A stretch of 64,000 nucleotides of DNA from Adenanthera pavonina (GCA_026686845.1 JAIVEN010000004.1:28242827-28306826), one strand, 5' to 3'. Positions 1 through 14,062 are shown, numbered from the stretch's first letter. Translations and numbers: made by a program. The notes: generated by a model from the letters alone, not told the origin.

Positions 1-1182
1 AAAAATCTCATCAATTAGTTCTTATACTTTAAACTCATTTCAAATAGGTTCTCATATTTTAAAAGTTGGTAAGGAACTCTCTATAATTTTTTTTCGGGTG
101 AGCATCAAGATATTCCCAGTCAACAGCTGAAAACTCTCTATAATTTTTAATATTCATAAAGTTAGTCCCCAAAGCTAAATCCATTTACAAAACTACCCTT
201 ATAGTGCATATGTGGCATTGATGATGTGGCCAAGAATTGACACATGGCTGATGAGTTGGAAAATAGGAATGCATGGCCCCTCTCTCTCTGTTCCCATCTC
301 TCCACTGCAACGAAACGACATCGCTTCTTGGAAGAATAAGGATACTGAAGACGGGAATGGGAGAAGAGGGCTCTTGGAAGGTGAGGTGGATGTGGGAACC
401 ACATATAGCACTCTCGGAAAATTCTGGCTGTCGGGCGAATCTTCTAAGGGAATATTCAAGATTGAAATTGGGAGCTTTTATTGCACAAATAAACAAAAAG
501 TAAGTCAATCAAATAATTAAATAGCGGACATTAATTGAATCTTGGGAGGGACGATCAAACATCAACACATGAAGATGAATATATATATATATACTTCTCA
601 ATTCACTTGTCTTTCAGCAATCATACCTACGCATTGCTTTGTTTGCCTTCATTGTTTCGTCTAGCTAGCTTCCAGTCAATTTCCAGTTCCATGTGTTTCG
701 TTCTACATCGTTCTATTGAGTTTTCAATATCAAGCATGGTCATTATGATTACTTTGAATGATTAGCACCTTTTGTAGCTCTATTTCTTGCAATGTGTCTG
801 TTTGAATGTTGTTTTTCAGAACAATTTTCTGTTTTTGAAAATAAAAATATATAAAAATTTGTTTGATAAGTCTTTTTCTATAAAATACTATGAAAAATAT
901 AAAAACACAATAATAGAAAACTCAAAATATCTTTAAGAAAAAGGCAGAGAATACCAATTTCATTAATAACAAAGTTGAAAATTTTGAACAACCTATTTAA
1001 CACTTGTTGATTATAATTTTAGGAACAATTATTCAAAATTTTTTTTAATTTTCTTGTTTTCACAATTTGTTCTTTAAAATACTTATACAAAATTATTTTA
1101 ATGATATTAAAATAGAGAACATATTCAAACAATTATCAATTTCATTCTTGATTTTCAATATTAATTTTCTTATTGGGTTCTG
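1..1182. other. Non-coding flank, repeat-derived
   Basis: No gene is supported here. Overlapping short frames on both strands at 162-520 contain no recognisable domain and shadow one another. The opening 180 bases have the phrasing of a dispersed plant repeat, with recurring 'ttctcata-tttaaa' and 'ttagtcccc' type segments. A TA microsatellite lies near 578-592. The right part, 785-1145, is a MITE-like repeat listed separately. The block ends at the TTCTG target duplication of LTR A. Confidence 0.5.
785..1145. mobile_element. MITE-like AT-rich repeat (copy 1)
   Basis: A roughly 360-bp AT-rich non-coding block has ends that are loosely complementary: 'tgtttgaatgttg' near 798 and the reverse complement of 'aacatattcaaacaatt' near 1118. 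Its interior, with runs alternating ttttctgtttttgaaaat and tataaaaa, matches the reverse complement of 24118-24500. Two copies in opposite orientation with inverted ends suggest a non-autonomous DNA transposon, possibly hAT-like. I could not fix the target duplication, so the exact ends are approximate. Confidence 0.4.
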
Positions 1183-1947
1183 TGTAACATCCTCATTTTT
1201 ATGGCAACATTTATAGGTAAGAAAAAGAAAGTATTCATTTTTATGGTAATATTTGAAAGGGTGTTTATGATGTGTCTCATATGAATATGCTAAAAATATG
1301 ATAGGAAAAGATGCTATATGTGAAAAATTGTTTGAATGCTACAAGGTCATAAGCTTGGTCCTTAAATGAAATTATTTTTCCTCATGGTTCTTAGAAGGAA
1401 TTAAATTTGTTCCTTAATTGGATTCTGGAATAAATTTCAAATTTGGTCCTTAAGTGGAATTATTTTCAAAATTTGTAGAAAATGATATATATGTGAAAAT
1501 GAATCTCTTGATATATTGGACTATGATAGAAGAATGCACTGAGCCTAAACTGTATGGTTTGAAATGATATACAGATTGCAAAGTGTAGAGGAATAAAATA
1601 ATAAAAAGAAAAAGAAATGTGAGCTCACAATAAAAAAAAAAGAAAAAGAAAGTATGTGGGCCCTACATAAAATACTATTTGTGACAATTATTAATGAATA
1701 AACAATATTAATAAATACTATAAATTACCGGGAAAAATATTCAAATTCAAAGTAATAGATACATGATTGATTTAGACCAAGAAAATATATTATATAGGAA
1801 ACAAATATTGTTCTCCTATTGACCAATATTTATACATGTGTTTTGGAAGAATATTTTATTATTTTGATGTCATGAATGATGTCACAAGGCAAATAGTGGC
1901 CATTGGATAAAAATGGGAATGAATGTCTAAAATGCAATCTTTTTGGT

Positions 1948-1955
1948 TATAAATA
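1948..1955 (+). promoter_or_regulatory. TATA box of LTR A
   Basis: TATAAATA is followed about 35 bp on by a purine-rich leader (GAGAGAGAAGGAGG from about 1996). This is the usual layout of a plant LTR promoter and orients LTR A on the plus strand. Confidence 0.5.
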
Positions 1956-4900
1956 AGTGATCACCGCTAATTTCCCTCAAGTTTTGGCCAAGAAGAGAGA
2001 GAAGGAGGAGCTGCAATTTTAAAGAGAGAAGAGGAAGAGGAAGAGGAGGAAAGGAAGAAGAAATGGAAGGTATCTCCAAGGCAAGCTCCAAGTAATCTAC
2101 GTAAGCTTCTTCCTCTCATTCTCTTGAGTTTATTAAAGTGTGTAGTTGATAGAAAAACAAGTTTCTCCTTCCTCCTTTGCCAAGTGGTGGTTTCGGTCTA
2201 GGGTAAGAAGAAGCAAGGAATTTTTTTTTTCATGAAATCAATGCTAGGGATGAGTATATGATGTTGAATAATGCCTAGATTACATGAAAGAACAACTAAA
2301 AGGATGAAGTTTGCAATTTAGGCTTTCCTTGGGGGAGGTTTAAGCCAAAGAGGGTTTGGGCATAAGGAGTTGGAATTTCATGAAACCTATAGTAGAAATG
2401 AAATCCTTATGCATAAATTAGTAAATGAGAGATTATGGTTTCAAGTTTAAACCAAGAATAAAAAATATGAAATTTTAGGGTTGAAGTGATCTTTAAGTGA
2501 GTTCATTGAGAATAAGTTAATTTAGCATGGTTATATTGTTGCTTTTAGACTTGAAAAGTTGCAAGGAAGTGATTAAGAAGAGATTCAAGCAAGTTGAATT
2601 CAAGTTTGAAGTGAAAAGATTAAAACTCCCAAGTAGTAACTTGCTATATTTTTATATTATTGCACAATAATGTTCATACATGTTTTATGATATGAATATT
2701 GCCATGTTGTTGTCGTAACTATTTTCTTGACTGGTTCCTTTGATGAGAGCTAAACTTGGAATGTCCTATTTCTAAGTTGAAATGCCGCTGAAATCTTAGT
2801 AGCCAACATGGTATTTTTGTATATTTTGTAAAATTGTGCAATGTTATCAATATTTTTAATGTGATATAATGATGTAATTGTATGTGCAAGTTTATTATTA
2901 GGATTGTTCACAATCTCATGCTCCCACTAACCATGCTAGGTATACGCAAAGCAATCGATAAAGCCCAGGGAAAGGAAAGTGATAAAAAGTAAGTTGATGT
3001 ACAAAATTGGCAACAGTGCCTTGATTATGAAGCATGTTTTGTAAATAATTGTATAGCTTATAATCAATGCAGTATGATGCCATATGATATATAGAAAAGT
3101 ATGCTAAATGATGTTGAGCTATAAAATAAATTTGAAATTTGAAAAGTATGTATGGCTCTCATATTGTCAATTTATGACGTGTAAATGTTTTAGTATGTTT
3201 TAGCAGGATATGGAAAATGGAAGGAGCCAAAGTTAGATACTTCTAGTTAGACGATGTAACGACCTTAACCTAATTCTCCTTGACATGTTAGAAGACTTAT
3301 GGAAGTATATTCTTGGAAGTGTGTAGGATTAGAGGGAGAATTGAGACAGAAGCTCTCCACTCTGCAGTGGGGTCCCTTCACACTGCGACGAGATTCAAAA
3401 TTTTGGGCTAGTAGACTTGAAATCAGAGAGCACTAGTGCCGCGGTGCCATTAACCCCTAATGCGACACCATGTTGCGAACTTTGTTTTTAAACTGTGAGA
3501 CCAATTCAACAGAAGAGAAAGAAAATGGAGGAGAACATGTTATCTTTGCTAGGATTTGAGGTCTGAAGGTTGGAAACACATTTTGGATGTTTGAGAAGGC
3601 TTCAATCCTTGAGGTAAGTTGGTTTTATCATTCTCTCTTTCTTGTTCATGCTTTGTGGTAGAAATTCACAACTCTTGGTCAGTGTTCAAGTTTTCGATGG
3701 TTGTGGTTGAAAATTATGAGTTTAAATGCTTTAATGATGGACTATTATGTGTAGATAAGCCTTGGGTTATGGAATTTTATGGATTATGTGGTTGTTTCTC
3801 CAAACCCTAATCTTTAAGCTTTGGGTTTTCATGAGGTCTGAAGTTGGTTAGGTTTAAATCTGGTATTATGGCTTGTTTTAGGTATAATGATGGTTGGAAA
3901 TGATATTGGTAACTTGATTTCATTGGATTTATGCTTGAGATACCAAGTTGAACTATACCAGAGGTTGTGATTATAACTTGATATGTGTATTTGGTAATTG
4001 TATAGGATGTATACATGCTTGGTAAAGATATCTGTACTCCAAGAAGTTGTTTGGATGTGGCAAAACTAGTGGTAAGTGGTTAAAATAGTGGTATGGTGAA
4101 TTTTGGTATTTTAGATACTAAGAAGTTTTGGGGGATTTCTATTAGTTCCTTTGGAGTTATGTTAAATATATGGGCCAAAATTGGTGCTGAATACTAATTA
4201 ATTGTTGTGAATTGTATTCCCTCTTGTGTGTTGTAATTGGTGGTTCCTTGGCCTACCGAGGTGTTGTGGGTGTATGGCAACTTGAGGTAATCAGGAAGTA
4301 ACTTTAATTATTCTACATGTTTGAAAGTTTTCATATCATGATATGCTTTTTATATCATAGTAGGAAATCGTAAGTTTTCTCGTTCTTTGAAAAATATGAT
4401 AAAGAAGTGAAAATAGTTTATTTTGTATCCGTACATATATGTGTTTAAATAAATGGGAAGACATGAGTTTAATCCATGAATATTATACTCTTAGTATTAA
4501 TGTGTGTAGCATTGATGATAGTGATAACAATGTTAATAATGATGAGAATGGAATTGGCCATATATACATTATTGGATCATGACTTGTGTTGACATGCTAG
4601 CATCATGATGATGATTGTGTGTGACATTGACATGTTAGCATAACCTTTGAGCATCATCATTACATTATACATATTGGGGCATTATTGATTAGGCAATGAT
4701 GACTCATGATACAAGGATACCACGTGGTAGACCAATCCAATGATGAGACACGCAAGGCCTCGTGTCTAGGTGGTGAGGTTGATAGATATATCCCTGCCAC
4801 TAAATCCTTTTCCTTTGGCCCGGAGAGTTAGGTGGTACTGGATTGTGGATGCACATTTTCTAAATCACCACTAATTCAGATGGTCTGGAGGAAGGGAACC

Positions 4901-5970
4901 ATTGTCTACTCATTAGTGGAATAACATTTGTTCTAGTTATGACTAATGGTAGTGAGCTTGGTAATGCCCCAAAATCTACCTTCACCAGTTGTTGGAAGGG
5001 GGTTGCTTATCAAACTTATTTTGTGATAGTAACTAGCTCATGGTTCCTGCCATAATCAATGTGGGTTTTACATATCATGTGCTTGGCATTTCTCAAAGTA
5101 CATATTACATATTGTATAAGTGTGAATATATATAGTTATATAGTATTGTTTACTTGTCTTGTATTGAGTGTGTGGGTGAAACCTTTTTATAGTGAAATCT
5201 CCTATTTTCATAGTTGCCTCTAGTTACTGGGATGTTTGTTGCACCTCCTGTTTATAACCATTTATAGGAGAGGACTTCAGTCTTAACAAGATGATGCTTG
5301 AGGTAGTTCCTCCTTTGGCCGATAGATGGGATATTCGGGTATTCATGATTAGTATGAGCTCATTTGAGAACACATGTTATATGTTTGTTTAGTATTGTGT
5401 TAAGTGTAGAGTTATGACTAGATACCATGTGTGATATGATTTTGTAAAATCTCTTAGTCGTTAGCTTGGATTCCTAGTTCAAATGCATGTCTCTTATCCT
5501 CTATAGTCCAAAGTTGTTTGTGGTTAGGACATGTTTGGATGTATGTATGATGGTTAGAGAGGCTGTATCCTATGTGGATTGAATTTGCTAAACTACTCCT
5601 GTTGTTTTGTATTAAGTATATGGTGTTTATAGAGTGTTATGGGGTATACACCCCATTTATTGTTTATGAGAGTTCGAGGTTCAGGGCATTGGTTGCCCAT
5701 GTGTATTTTGATGAATGAGAGTAATGTATCAGGTTATTTGTGATGTTTAGTGTTTTTGGTGAAAAAAGAGTATATCGTTCAAGAGGTGAGGTTGGGGTTC
5801 AAAGGAGTAAAAACCTAAGATAATGGTTTTCTTGGGGTGCCACCTCCTTAAATAATATCCTTGTGTTATTTGTGACTTGCTGAAAAAGGTTTGGTGACCA
5901 AAGGATCAGTGGTTTGTGTTTGGGTAATGTTAATGTCAAGTTTTGGTCTAAAAGTGACCATTTCAGTTAC

Positions 5971-8504
5971 TGTAACACCTTACTTCCAAATACCTCCAGA
6001 CTTGACCAAAAACTTTGAAATCTGATCAATCACAACTCAAACATCTCAAAACAATTTCCCAAACCCTTAGAGCAGCGGAAATAAACCAACACAAGAAAAT
6101 AAGCTGGGGCTGCGGCCGCTACAGTACCACCGTGCCTCTGGCTTCTCCTAGAACCTCATATGCTATTGACTTTACTGGTGCCGTGGCCTGCCTACCTGGT
6201 GCTGCAGCGCCCCCTGCTAGTTTTTTATCCCATCAAATTCATAACTTTATGCTCTGATCTCTGATTGACTTGATTCTAACTCATACGAGTTAATCTAGTC
6301 CCAATCTATTCATAGACATCACTTTCACTTCAATCCAACTATGTATAGAGATTTTGGATATCTAACACCATTTGGGCCACTTTTTGACCAAACCTTACAA
6401 TTCACAGCTCCCATTTGCCACCAAAGGCAAATTGACCACCTGGGACCATTCATACATGTCCAAACTACCAAACTAACTTGTTCAAAGAGATTTCACCTCA
6501 AAGGAACTACATCTATGAGATTTGACCCCTTTAAATCTCAATTGACAAAATAGGCTACTTGCCCCAAAACACACCAACAAGGCCCAATACCATTTTTGAG
6601 CTCACAAACACTACCATACTGACTCGACAACATCCCAATCAATACATGCCTCACAAACAGTCATACTCAACACCTTCATTCTCCATACATAAATATACAT
6701 ACAACACCCATCCATATCAATCCTCATCAATGTCACACGTCCATCATAAAACATTCTATCCTACTTGGCATAACATACATATCTAATTAAACATACACTA
6801 CATAGATCTAGTATTCTCACATCGATGCTACTCCTTTGACTTCTTAGGACTAGTGTCAGAATCGTCACCTGAAATGCTAGTTCATGGGAAAGGGGTGTGA
6901 GACAATGTCTCAGTAACTGGGAATAACCACACACAATATATATACTAACCTACACGGTCGTGCAATGTAATGCTAATGAATGGTATGCATGTTCTCCCTC
7001 ATACATGGCTAGAACCATGAGCTGTCACCATCACAAGACATTTCAATAGATGATTCCCTTCCAATAATCGGTGAACACTGATTTTGGGACATCACCAAGC
7101 TCACCTTACCCTAATACAACCCAGCCAATGGTTACACTAGAGCTTGAACCATGGCTTTCCTGCCCCTGGACCACCTCAAATTGATGGTGATTTAGGGAAG
7201 GCGTATCCCCAAATCTACTACCACCTGGCTCTTCCAAGGAGAGGATTTAGTGACAGGGATGTTTTTATCATATCATATTATCCTCTGCCGCCTGGCTCTC
7301 ACATGGAGAGGATTTAACGATAGGGATCTTTATCATATCATCATCTTATATCATATTATCATTACCTTATCATCAATCTCTCACTATGCATTTATATGGT
7401 GATGATGCCAATGTCATGCCAATATGTCTCTACACATACATGTATATTATCATCACAAACATCATATGGACATGTTAGCATGCAATGGTATGGTGATGCT
7501 ACACATCATACATACACAATATATACAATCATCATACATCAACTAGCCGTGCATACTATGATATGTAGGAAAACCATACATATGCACAATCAATATCGTT
7601 GTATGAATAGGAACATGCGTATATATACACACACATATATATCAACATATAATCACATAAAACAAACACCTGGTTACCTCAATTGTCGTTATCACATGCA
7701 CATGAGTTTCACAAGCGTTCTTGAACGCTAATCCCACAACTTGACTTCTTTGAGTAACCAAACAACCTTAACAGCACCATAATACCTTAATTAACATACA
7801 ATCCAATCATCCAAATCCCACAATTCAACTACTTTAACCTAACCCAAGGTTCTAACAGCACTTTCATACATCATTGAGCTCCTAGGAACCATTCAAACAT
7901 CAACCAATCCCATAAACTTCGGATTCTCAAGAGCCCTAACCAAAAATAATCTAGGTTTAAGCTTAAATCATGTATAAACCCTTCAAAATTCACACCCAAG
8001 CAACAAGAACACCAAATCACACTCCATTAATCTCATTTCATCCATTTCAATCGGTGGATTTCGGCCCAAACCAGAAATCCTAATATATAATCGAAAAAAC
8101 CTGAGTTTAAACCGAAGAAAATGGAGAGGGAGGAGTAGGGATCATTTACCAACATGAATCCAAGCTTTTGAGGTCTGAAAATCACTTCCTAATACTGAAT
8201 CTCTAATCCCTAGCATAACTCTTGCGCTTTCTCCTCCATTTCTTTATTTATTTTTTCACGTCCAACCGACTAAAATGTTTCTGATTTAAACTAGAAACTT
8301 GACTCCCGTTGTGGCTCTAGGATAGCTTGTAGCAGCACCACCATGTTTTAGCCAAAAAAGGCCATTGGAACGCGCTCTTGCTGTGGTGACCCTGCTCCTC
8401 ACTGCGACGTGGGGCTCATTTGTGCTCCACTTGAACATTCCTCTATCATATTTCCTCCGATTCTGCATACAATGTCAAAGATAAGTGTCATGAGGGTTGT
8501 TATA
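5971..8504 (-). repeat. Solo LTR 'C1' (Ty3-gypsy type), inverted in LTR B1
   Basis: This 2.53 kb non-coding block runs from TGTAACACC to TTGTTATA, a decayed TGTTACA. It is flanked by GTTAC (5966-5970) and GTTAT (8505-8509), a near-exact 5-bp target duplication. Excising it reconnects LTR B1 exactly as LTR B2 reads at 44290-44330. It is the same family and orientation as 51699-54224 and the reverse of 60504-63018. Short frames inside (6015-6257, 6341-6786, 7396-7731) are not genes. No internal domain or second LTR remains, hence solo. Confidence 0.82.
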
Positions 8505-8896
8505 GTTATAGGTATCCAAATTCTTCATATGGAGGAGTTTTGAGACAAGGTTAGTATTTATAATTAAAGGAGGAGGAAAGTGACTTGTAGGTGTTGGAAT
8601 CATGCCAATTGGAGGTCCGGTTAGAGAGATATGCATGTCTGAAGTTCATACCAAAAATTAGTTTTTGCTGTCATTTGACTGCAGATACTTGCACTGCGAC
8701 ACCATGCTTTCTTGCCTTCTTTGTTCTATTTTGAACCCTCCATTATTGTAGCTCCATGTTTCGCACTATGGCTGTGCCTTTGTCTTCCTATTTTCCTGAG
8801 TTTTTGGTCTGGTTTCTGGCAAGTGATGTGTCTTCAAATGTCAAATCTTAGTCTCTTGCTTATGTTTCTAATGGTTTATATCTCTTTGCGTCAAAT

Positions 8897-10561
8897 TGTT
8901 AGTTAGGCTGACTTCCCAAGAGGGGGGTGAATTGGGAAGATTAAAAATTTTCTGCACAAAGTGAAAACAATGAAGAAAGCAAGGTATGATAGAAAAATAA
9001 AGTATAAAGCAGTAAGATGAAAGATTAGTGATAGAGAGAAGGAAAACCCTTATATTTATCCTGGTTCGGTCTCTCCTATTGACCTACATCCAGTCCCCAA
9101 GACACCACTTGAGATTTTCCATTATTCAACAAGAATTCAACAGGCTTCTTGCAAATGCCACAGTATAACTTTAGTACTCTGTTTTCTAGAGCTCACTCAA
9201 TCACTTTCTGTACTTTTACAAAGTACTTTACAATCCCTTGTGATATCTCCTCACAAGAAAATCTATCTTTCAGATGAAGATTAGATTGCTTATAAAGATA
9301 AAACTCTCTAGAATGGAGTGAATATGAAAGTTTAAGTACAAGTATTGAAGTAAGAAGGTAAAAGTCTTTGAGTAGAAGATTTGACAGAGTTTCAGTATAT
9401 ACAAAGTTTAATTCGTTACCCACAACTTCAAATGATGTTATGTTTATAGATTTAGGTCTCAAATGTCCGTTAGAGACAAAATCTATCCGTTGGAGAAGTT
9501 ATCCAACGGTTACTCTGAAAAACTATCCGTTAACCAACCGCATTTAATGCTTCTGACATACTGAAATTTGAATTTCGGTTAGTCAACAGACGAATTTTGA
9601 AGGAACCGAAGGTTAAAGCTTCCAAAGTTGAAACACTGAAGTTCGTCTGTTCATGAAGTGAAATTCGAATTTTGAAACTTAGAAAGTGTTTCCATGTTAT
9701 GACATACGAATTTTCAAGAAGAAAGTTTTTCTGTTAAGTGTGAACAGTATTTTCAATTTGCTACAGTGCCCTCGAAATTCAAATTTTGGGACCCCAAAAT
9801 TCATCTGTCCGTAGCATGCTTAAGAAGCACAGTAGTTCATTTTCTTTCGAAATTCGAATTTTAAAAGAGTGAAGTTTGTCTGTCAAAGAAACCTCTTTTC
9901 AGATTCACTTCAACATTCAAATTTGTAAACACTGTCCTTCATATGTCATAATATCATTTTAACAGACTCACAATTTTAGCTTCTGAAATTTGAATTTTCA
10001 TGTTCAAAGTTCATCTATCAGTGAGTAATTTTGAAATTCAATATAATCTTGATTGTAGATGAACTTTGACATTGTTTCAGACGAATTTCTTCAGTTTTCA
10101 TAAGTTTCATTTTGTCTGAAATTCGAATTTTCAAAACTCAAAGTTCATCTGTTGCTCAACAGCTTCTTTCAGACACTTATAAAAATTTGAATTTTGGAAA
10201 ATCAAAATTCGTCTGTCAGAGAAGCATCTCTTCAGACTTATTCAGTCTTAGCTGGAAATTCGAATTTCCAAAGGCAAAGTTCGAATTTCCAATATGACAG
10301 TTCAATGTAAACTTTTCAAACTTCGTCTGTTGGTGGGTATCTTTCAAATAGTTCATGATTTAACATAAAATCAAGTTTTTAAAACATCTTTTCATCAAAT
10401 CAAAGTCTTTTACCCATATTTTAACATAACTAATGATCCTGCAACAAATCTTGCACAGATTACTCATAACTTCTTCACTTGAAACATTTTGAGCTCCTTT
10501 GATATCTTCATTCCAAGCTCTTAAATGTTGGTTTGGAATCATTAAAACTCTAGATTCAACA
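8897..10561 (-). repeat. 3' LTR of the Copia element
   Basis: TGTTAG...CAACA on the plus strand. It is near-identical to 19054-20709, with scattered substitutions and small indels. Most of the U3 part (about 9460-10330) is built from repeated palindromic AAATTCGAATTT and TTCGTCTGTC-type motifs. A TATA-like TATAAACA lies on the minus strand at 9441-9448. Reading frames here are artefacts. Confidence 0.93.
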
Positions 10562-10575
10562 TTCTCCCCCTTTTT
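10562..10575 (-). other. Polypurine tract of the Copia element
   Basis: The minus strand reads AAAAAGGGGGAGAA directly against the 3' LTR. This is the expected plus-strand primer position and settles the element's orientation. Confidence 0.85.
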
Positions 10576-10955
10576 GATGATGACAAAACAACTTTCAAAC
10601 TCGATTAGTACTTGGGTTTGTTTTAGCAAGCTCCCCCTCAACATATGCATTATATTTCAAAAGATATCATATATAGCACATCAGTGTAGAGATTCAAGAA
10701 GTGATAAGTACAAATCATTGCAACCAAGAAATTCATTCATTTCAATACTTATTGCTTTACAGAAACCAATTAAAGTAAAAAAAAAAGTACTTCAAAAAAC
10801 AATTACAACCATCAAACAAACAACATCTGAAACAAAATATAGCACAAGAGGATTCAAGCATAAGTTCTAAGCAGTCCTTCTATCACTTCTTCTTTGGCTT
10901 GGACTTCTTACTGTATGTCTTTCCATATGGCTCAGCAGCAGATTTTCCAGTTTAC

Positions 10956-13063
10956 TTATTCTTCTCCCCCTTTTTTGGTATTATCAGGAAGGCCAACAAA
11001 ATTAACCAGAGGAGGGATCTGAGAAACTGGAATGGCTTGAAGTGGCACAGGAGCAAAAGGGATTTCTGGTTCAATTGAGGGCTCAGTGCTTGGATCCTCA
11101 TCATCAGAGATCTTAAGCAACTCCTGCATTGCCTGCCTGGAAAGAGCCAATTAAGCTCTCTGTTCCTTTGAAAGTCCATAAGCAGCGAGAGAAGAAGGAG
11201 CTGGTTCATCAGGACAAAACATTTCCTCAAGCCTTCTTCTCTGAGCTTGTAAGAGAGCATTGTGAGCAATAGCTTCATAATCAACAACAGGCACAATGCT
11301 TCTCTCTTCATTACTAGTACCCTACTGCATTGAAGAAGTAGAAATGGCTGCACCAGTCTTTCAACTTGCTCAGATTCTTGAATGGAAAGAATTGAATCCT
11401 AAGCATCTTCTGGTATGGGCTCATGAGGGCCTGTTTCTTGATGTCCTTCTTCTTCCAAACCATAGTCCAAGGGTGGACCAGGACTAGGTGTCCTCATTGC
11501 ACCAGCAGGCTCAGCACCATCTATATCATCATCTTGGTCAGAAAAGGCTAGCTCGAAGGGGCTTGGAGGCTCAGGGGTTGGAGATTGGATAGGCACAGAA
11601 AACCCTAGCTGAGGTGGAGTTGATTTGGTAGGGATTGCACTTCGAATTTCTTCATAGGCATCAGCAACCACTTTCATGTTCTTTGCCAACTGATGAATCT
11701 GATCTTGCAGATGAGCAAACTTGGCATTTTGCTCATCCCTGATGATAAGAATGAGTGTAGACAGGCTGTCATACAACTCAGTGATCTTGGTTGGCTTGGC
11801 ACGAGAGGAGGGAGTGGATGGAATGTGAGTAGGCTTGGATGGAGATGGGATAGGCAAAGAGGGCTGAGGAGTAGGTCTGACAGGAGCCTCTGAAGTACCC
11901 TCTTGCTGTTGGGAGGCACCTTCAACAAAGAAAAGATCTTCAAATCTTCCTGCTCCCTTTCCAACCCATCTTCCTTCATCCTTTTCAATTCCCATTCTTT
12001 GCAGTTCTTCCTCCTTGAAGATCTCAGTGGGCTTCCCCTTCCCTTTCTCAAGATGCTGAATTCTGGCATATTGCAAAATTCTGGAGATGATAGCTGCATA
12101 GGGGAGTGTGGAGTCTTTCCTCTGATCCCTTGTCTTGATCATGCGATGGAGTATGATATGTCCCATGTTGATTAGCTTTCCACGCATGATTGCTGCCATG
12201 ACATGTGCCTCTGCCCTTGTTATCAGATTGAAGCTGCCTGCTTTGTTGAATATGATCCTGGACACTAAGTAGTATAGGATCTTCACTTGAACACTGAGGT
12301 CTGTGGGCTTCAACACGTTTATGGATGGCTAGTTTTCCCTTCTTCTGAATAAAGTTCTCAGAATTGTGCTTTCCTTGTAGTTCAGAAAGGGGCCACCTTC
12401 TTCATCAGCAGTTTCTGCCTCATTCATGTATTCAGAGGCAGTGATGTCAACCTTGAGGCTATCTTGCCCTGGGATTTTCAATACTTCATTTAAGGTTTAA
12501 TCTGAGAGCCAGATGGTCCTTGATCTCAGTTTGACCTCCCATTTCTTCTTCTTGCTGTTGTACTTCAAGGAGGCATACCATGTCTTAATCACTTCATCAT
12601 CATATCTCTCCAATACTTCCAACAGATTCTTGTATCTCATCATCCATATACTAGCATCAAAACTATTAGAGACCAAGAAATCCTCCAAGTTTACACAATG
12701 TGGCTTGATTACCTTTTTGTTGGCAAACTTGGTGGAGTATTCCTCTTGAATCTGTGGAGTGCTCCATAATGGCAGTGTGGTAAGCTTATATTCTCCAGAT
12801 TCAGTACTTGAGGATGAAGTGGAAGCAACAGGTTTAGCAGCAATAGGAACAGAGACCAAACGTTCTGCTGTCTTCAAGGAAGAGGGTCCAGCCTTCTTTG
12901 ATTCTCCCTTAGGTGTGGTTTTCTGGCGTTTGGAAGGAGTTCCTTTGCTGGATTCAGCCTTTCTCTTCAGTTTTTCTCCTTCGTTCGTGGCATATTGGGA
13001 TTTAACCGAATGTTTTGGACGAGTCTCTCTTTTGCCAGCTTCTGGATTCTTAACTTTAGCCAT
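10956..13063 (-). pseudogene. Sirevirus-type accessory (env-position) gene, broken
   Basis: This gene lies after pol, where Sireviruses carry an extra 'envelope-like' gene. It starts at Met-Ala-Lys-Val (13063). The first 80 residues are basic and Ser/Lys rich (RKAESSKGTPSKRQK resembles a nuclear localisation signal). The middle, including FDASIWMMRYKNLLEVLERY and VKILYYLVSRIIF, resembles the 'putative plant transposon protein' domain found in such elements. The C-terminal part is Pro/Ser rich, then acidic (SDDEDPSTEPSIEPE). The frame is open except for stops at 12497-12499 and 12329-12331, then a stop near 11399 and a frame change to the tail at 11150-10956. I see no clear membrane segment, so a true envelope role is not supported. 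Its function is unknown. Confidence 0.7.
10961..10976 (-). other. Second, upstream polypurine tract
   Basis: The minus strand reads AAAAAAGGGGGAGAAG, nearly the same as the terminal tract 400 bp away. A shorter GAGGGGGAGC lies near 10628-10638. Multiple polypurine tracts are a known Sirevirus trait. This one also encodes the Lys-Lys-Gly-Gly-Glu-Glu end of the accessory protein. Confidence 0.65.
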
Positions 13064-14062
13064 TTTCGCGGATGAATGTTGCAGAATGGGGTAAAGAATA
13101 AGTTTAAAGGATGCGAAAGGAAGTTTAATCGGTGAGAAATGATGGTTTTTGGTCAGAATTGAAGAGCATTGAATGGAGGATTAGAACAGACTCAGAGAGA
13201 ATAAGAATAGGGTTGTGTCTGTTCTTTGGAAAACCGTCGGTTTTAACATATATAACCGCCCGACAGACGAATTTTGAGGGGTCAAAATTCAAACTTCGGG
13301 CAGTTATAAGTTAAACCGTTTAGCAAAGTTTACTGATAGACGAATTTTATTGTGAAAGTTCATCTGACAGAGGCTTCGTACAAGCAACACAGGATGAACA
13401 GATGAACTTTGTTCCAACAAAGTTCAAATTTTCAAGAGCAATCAACAAGCAGCAAACAAACCACCAAACAACAGATGAATTAAACATACAAAACATCATC
13501 TTTCAAAGATTCAACATTGAGGAGCATGTTTCAATAGACGAATTTTCAAATTAGAAATTCGAATTTCTACATTTTGTAAAAGTTTTCCAACATTCGTATG
13601 TTAGGAGAAAAATATTAGTATAATCACATGTTGGATAAACAAAGCTTTGAAATTTTTGTTCTTGAAAATTTGAATTTTGAAGGGCCAACAGATGAATTTC
13701 GAGGCTTCACCGAGAACTATTCCAACTTATAACAGGCTGAAGTTCGTCTGTTGGGTATTCAAATTCGAATGTTGACTATGCTGACTTCCTCAGAAACTTA
13801 ATTTTTCAAGGAAATTCGTCTAATGCACAATCAACATATGAATTTTAGCTTTAAAAACTTACAGAGTGGATCCAGAAACTCAGAATATCTGTCATTTTCT
13901 TCAATTTTTGATCATTCCATTCTGGTAAGCTCCATTTTCTAGATTTATCAGCATTAAATCTCATGAGGAGCACCTGCAACTTAAATTAAACACACTCCGA
14001 TGCTAAAGTTAGAACTAATTCAATGTTGGAAAATCTAAAAACAGAATTACAGATGGATTTGC
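13064..14062 (-). other. Copia internal spacer with LTR-like repeated motifs
   Basis: This non-coding kilobase between pol and the accessory gene holds many copies of the same CAGACGAATTT and AAATTCGAATTT motifs that fill the LTR U3, concentrated at about 13261-13860. Examples are at 13262, 13334, 13541, 13560, 13746 and 13762. It would act as leader for a separate accessory transcript if one is made. No protein is encoded. Confidence 0.7.

Noticed and set aside
185..520. Overlapping 80-107 codon frames on both strands
   Set aside because: Mutually antisense, no recognisable domain, and in a repeat-like flank.
7396..7731. 111-codon frame
   Set aside because: It lies in LTR C1; the equivalent positions of C2 and C3 do not keep the frame.
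10956..13063. A true viral envelope gene
   Set aside because: No signal peptide, membrane helix or cleavage site seen; composition is basic then acidic/Pro-rich.
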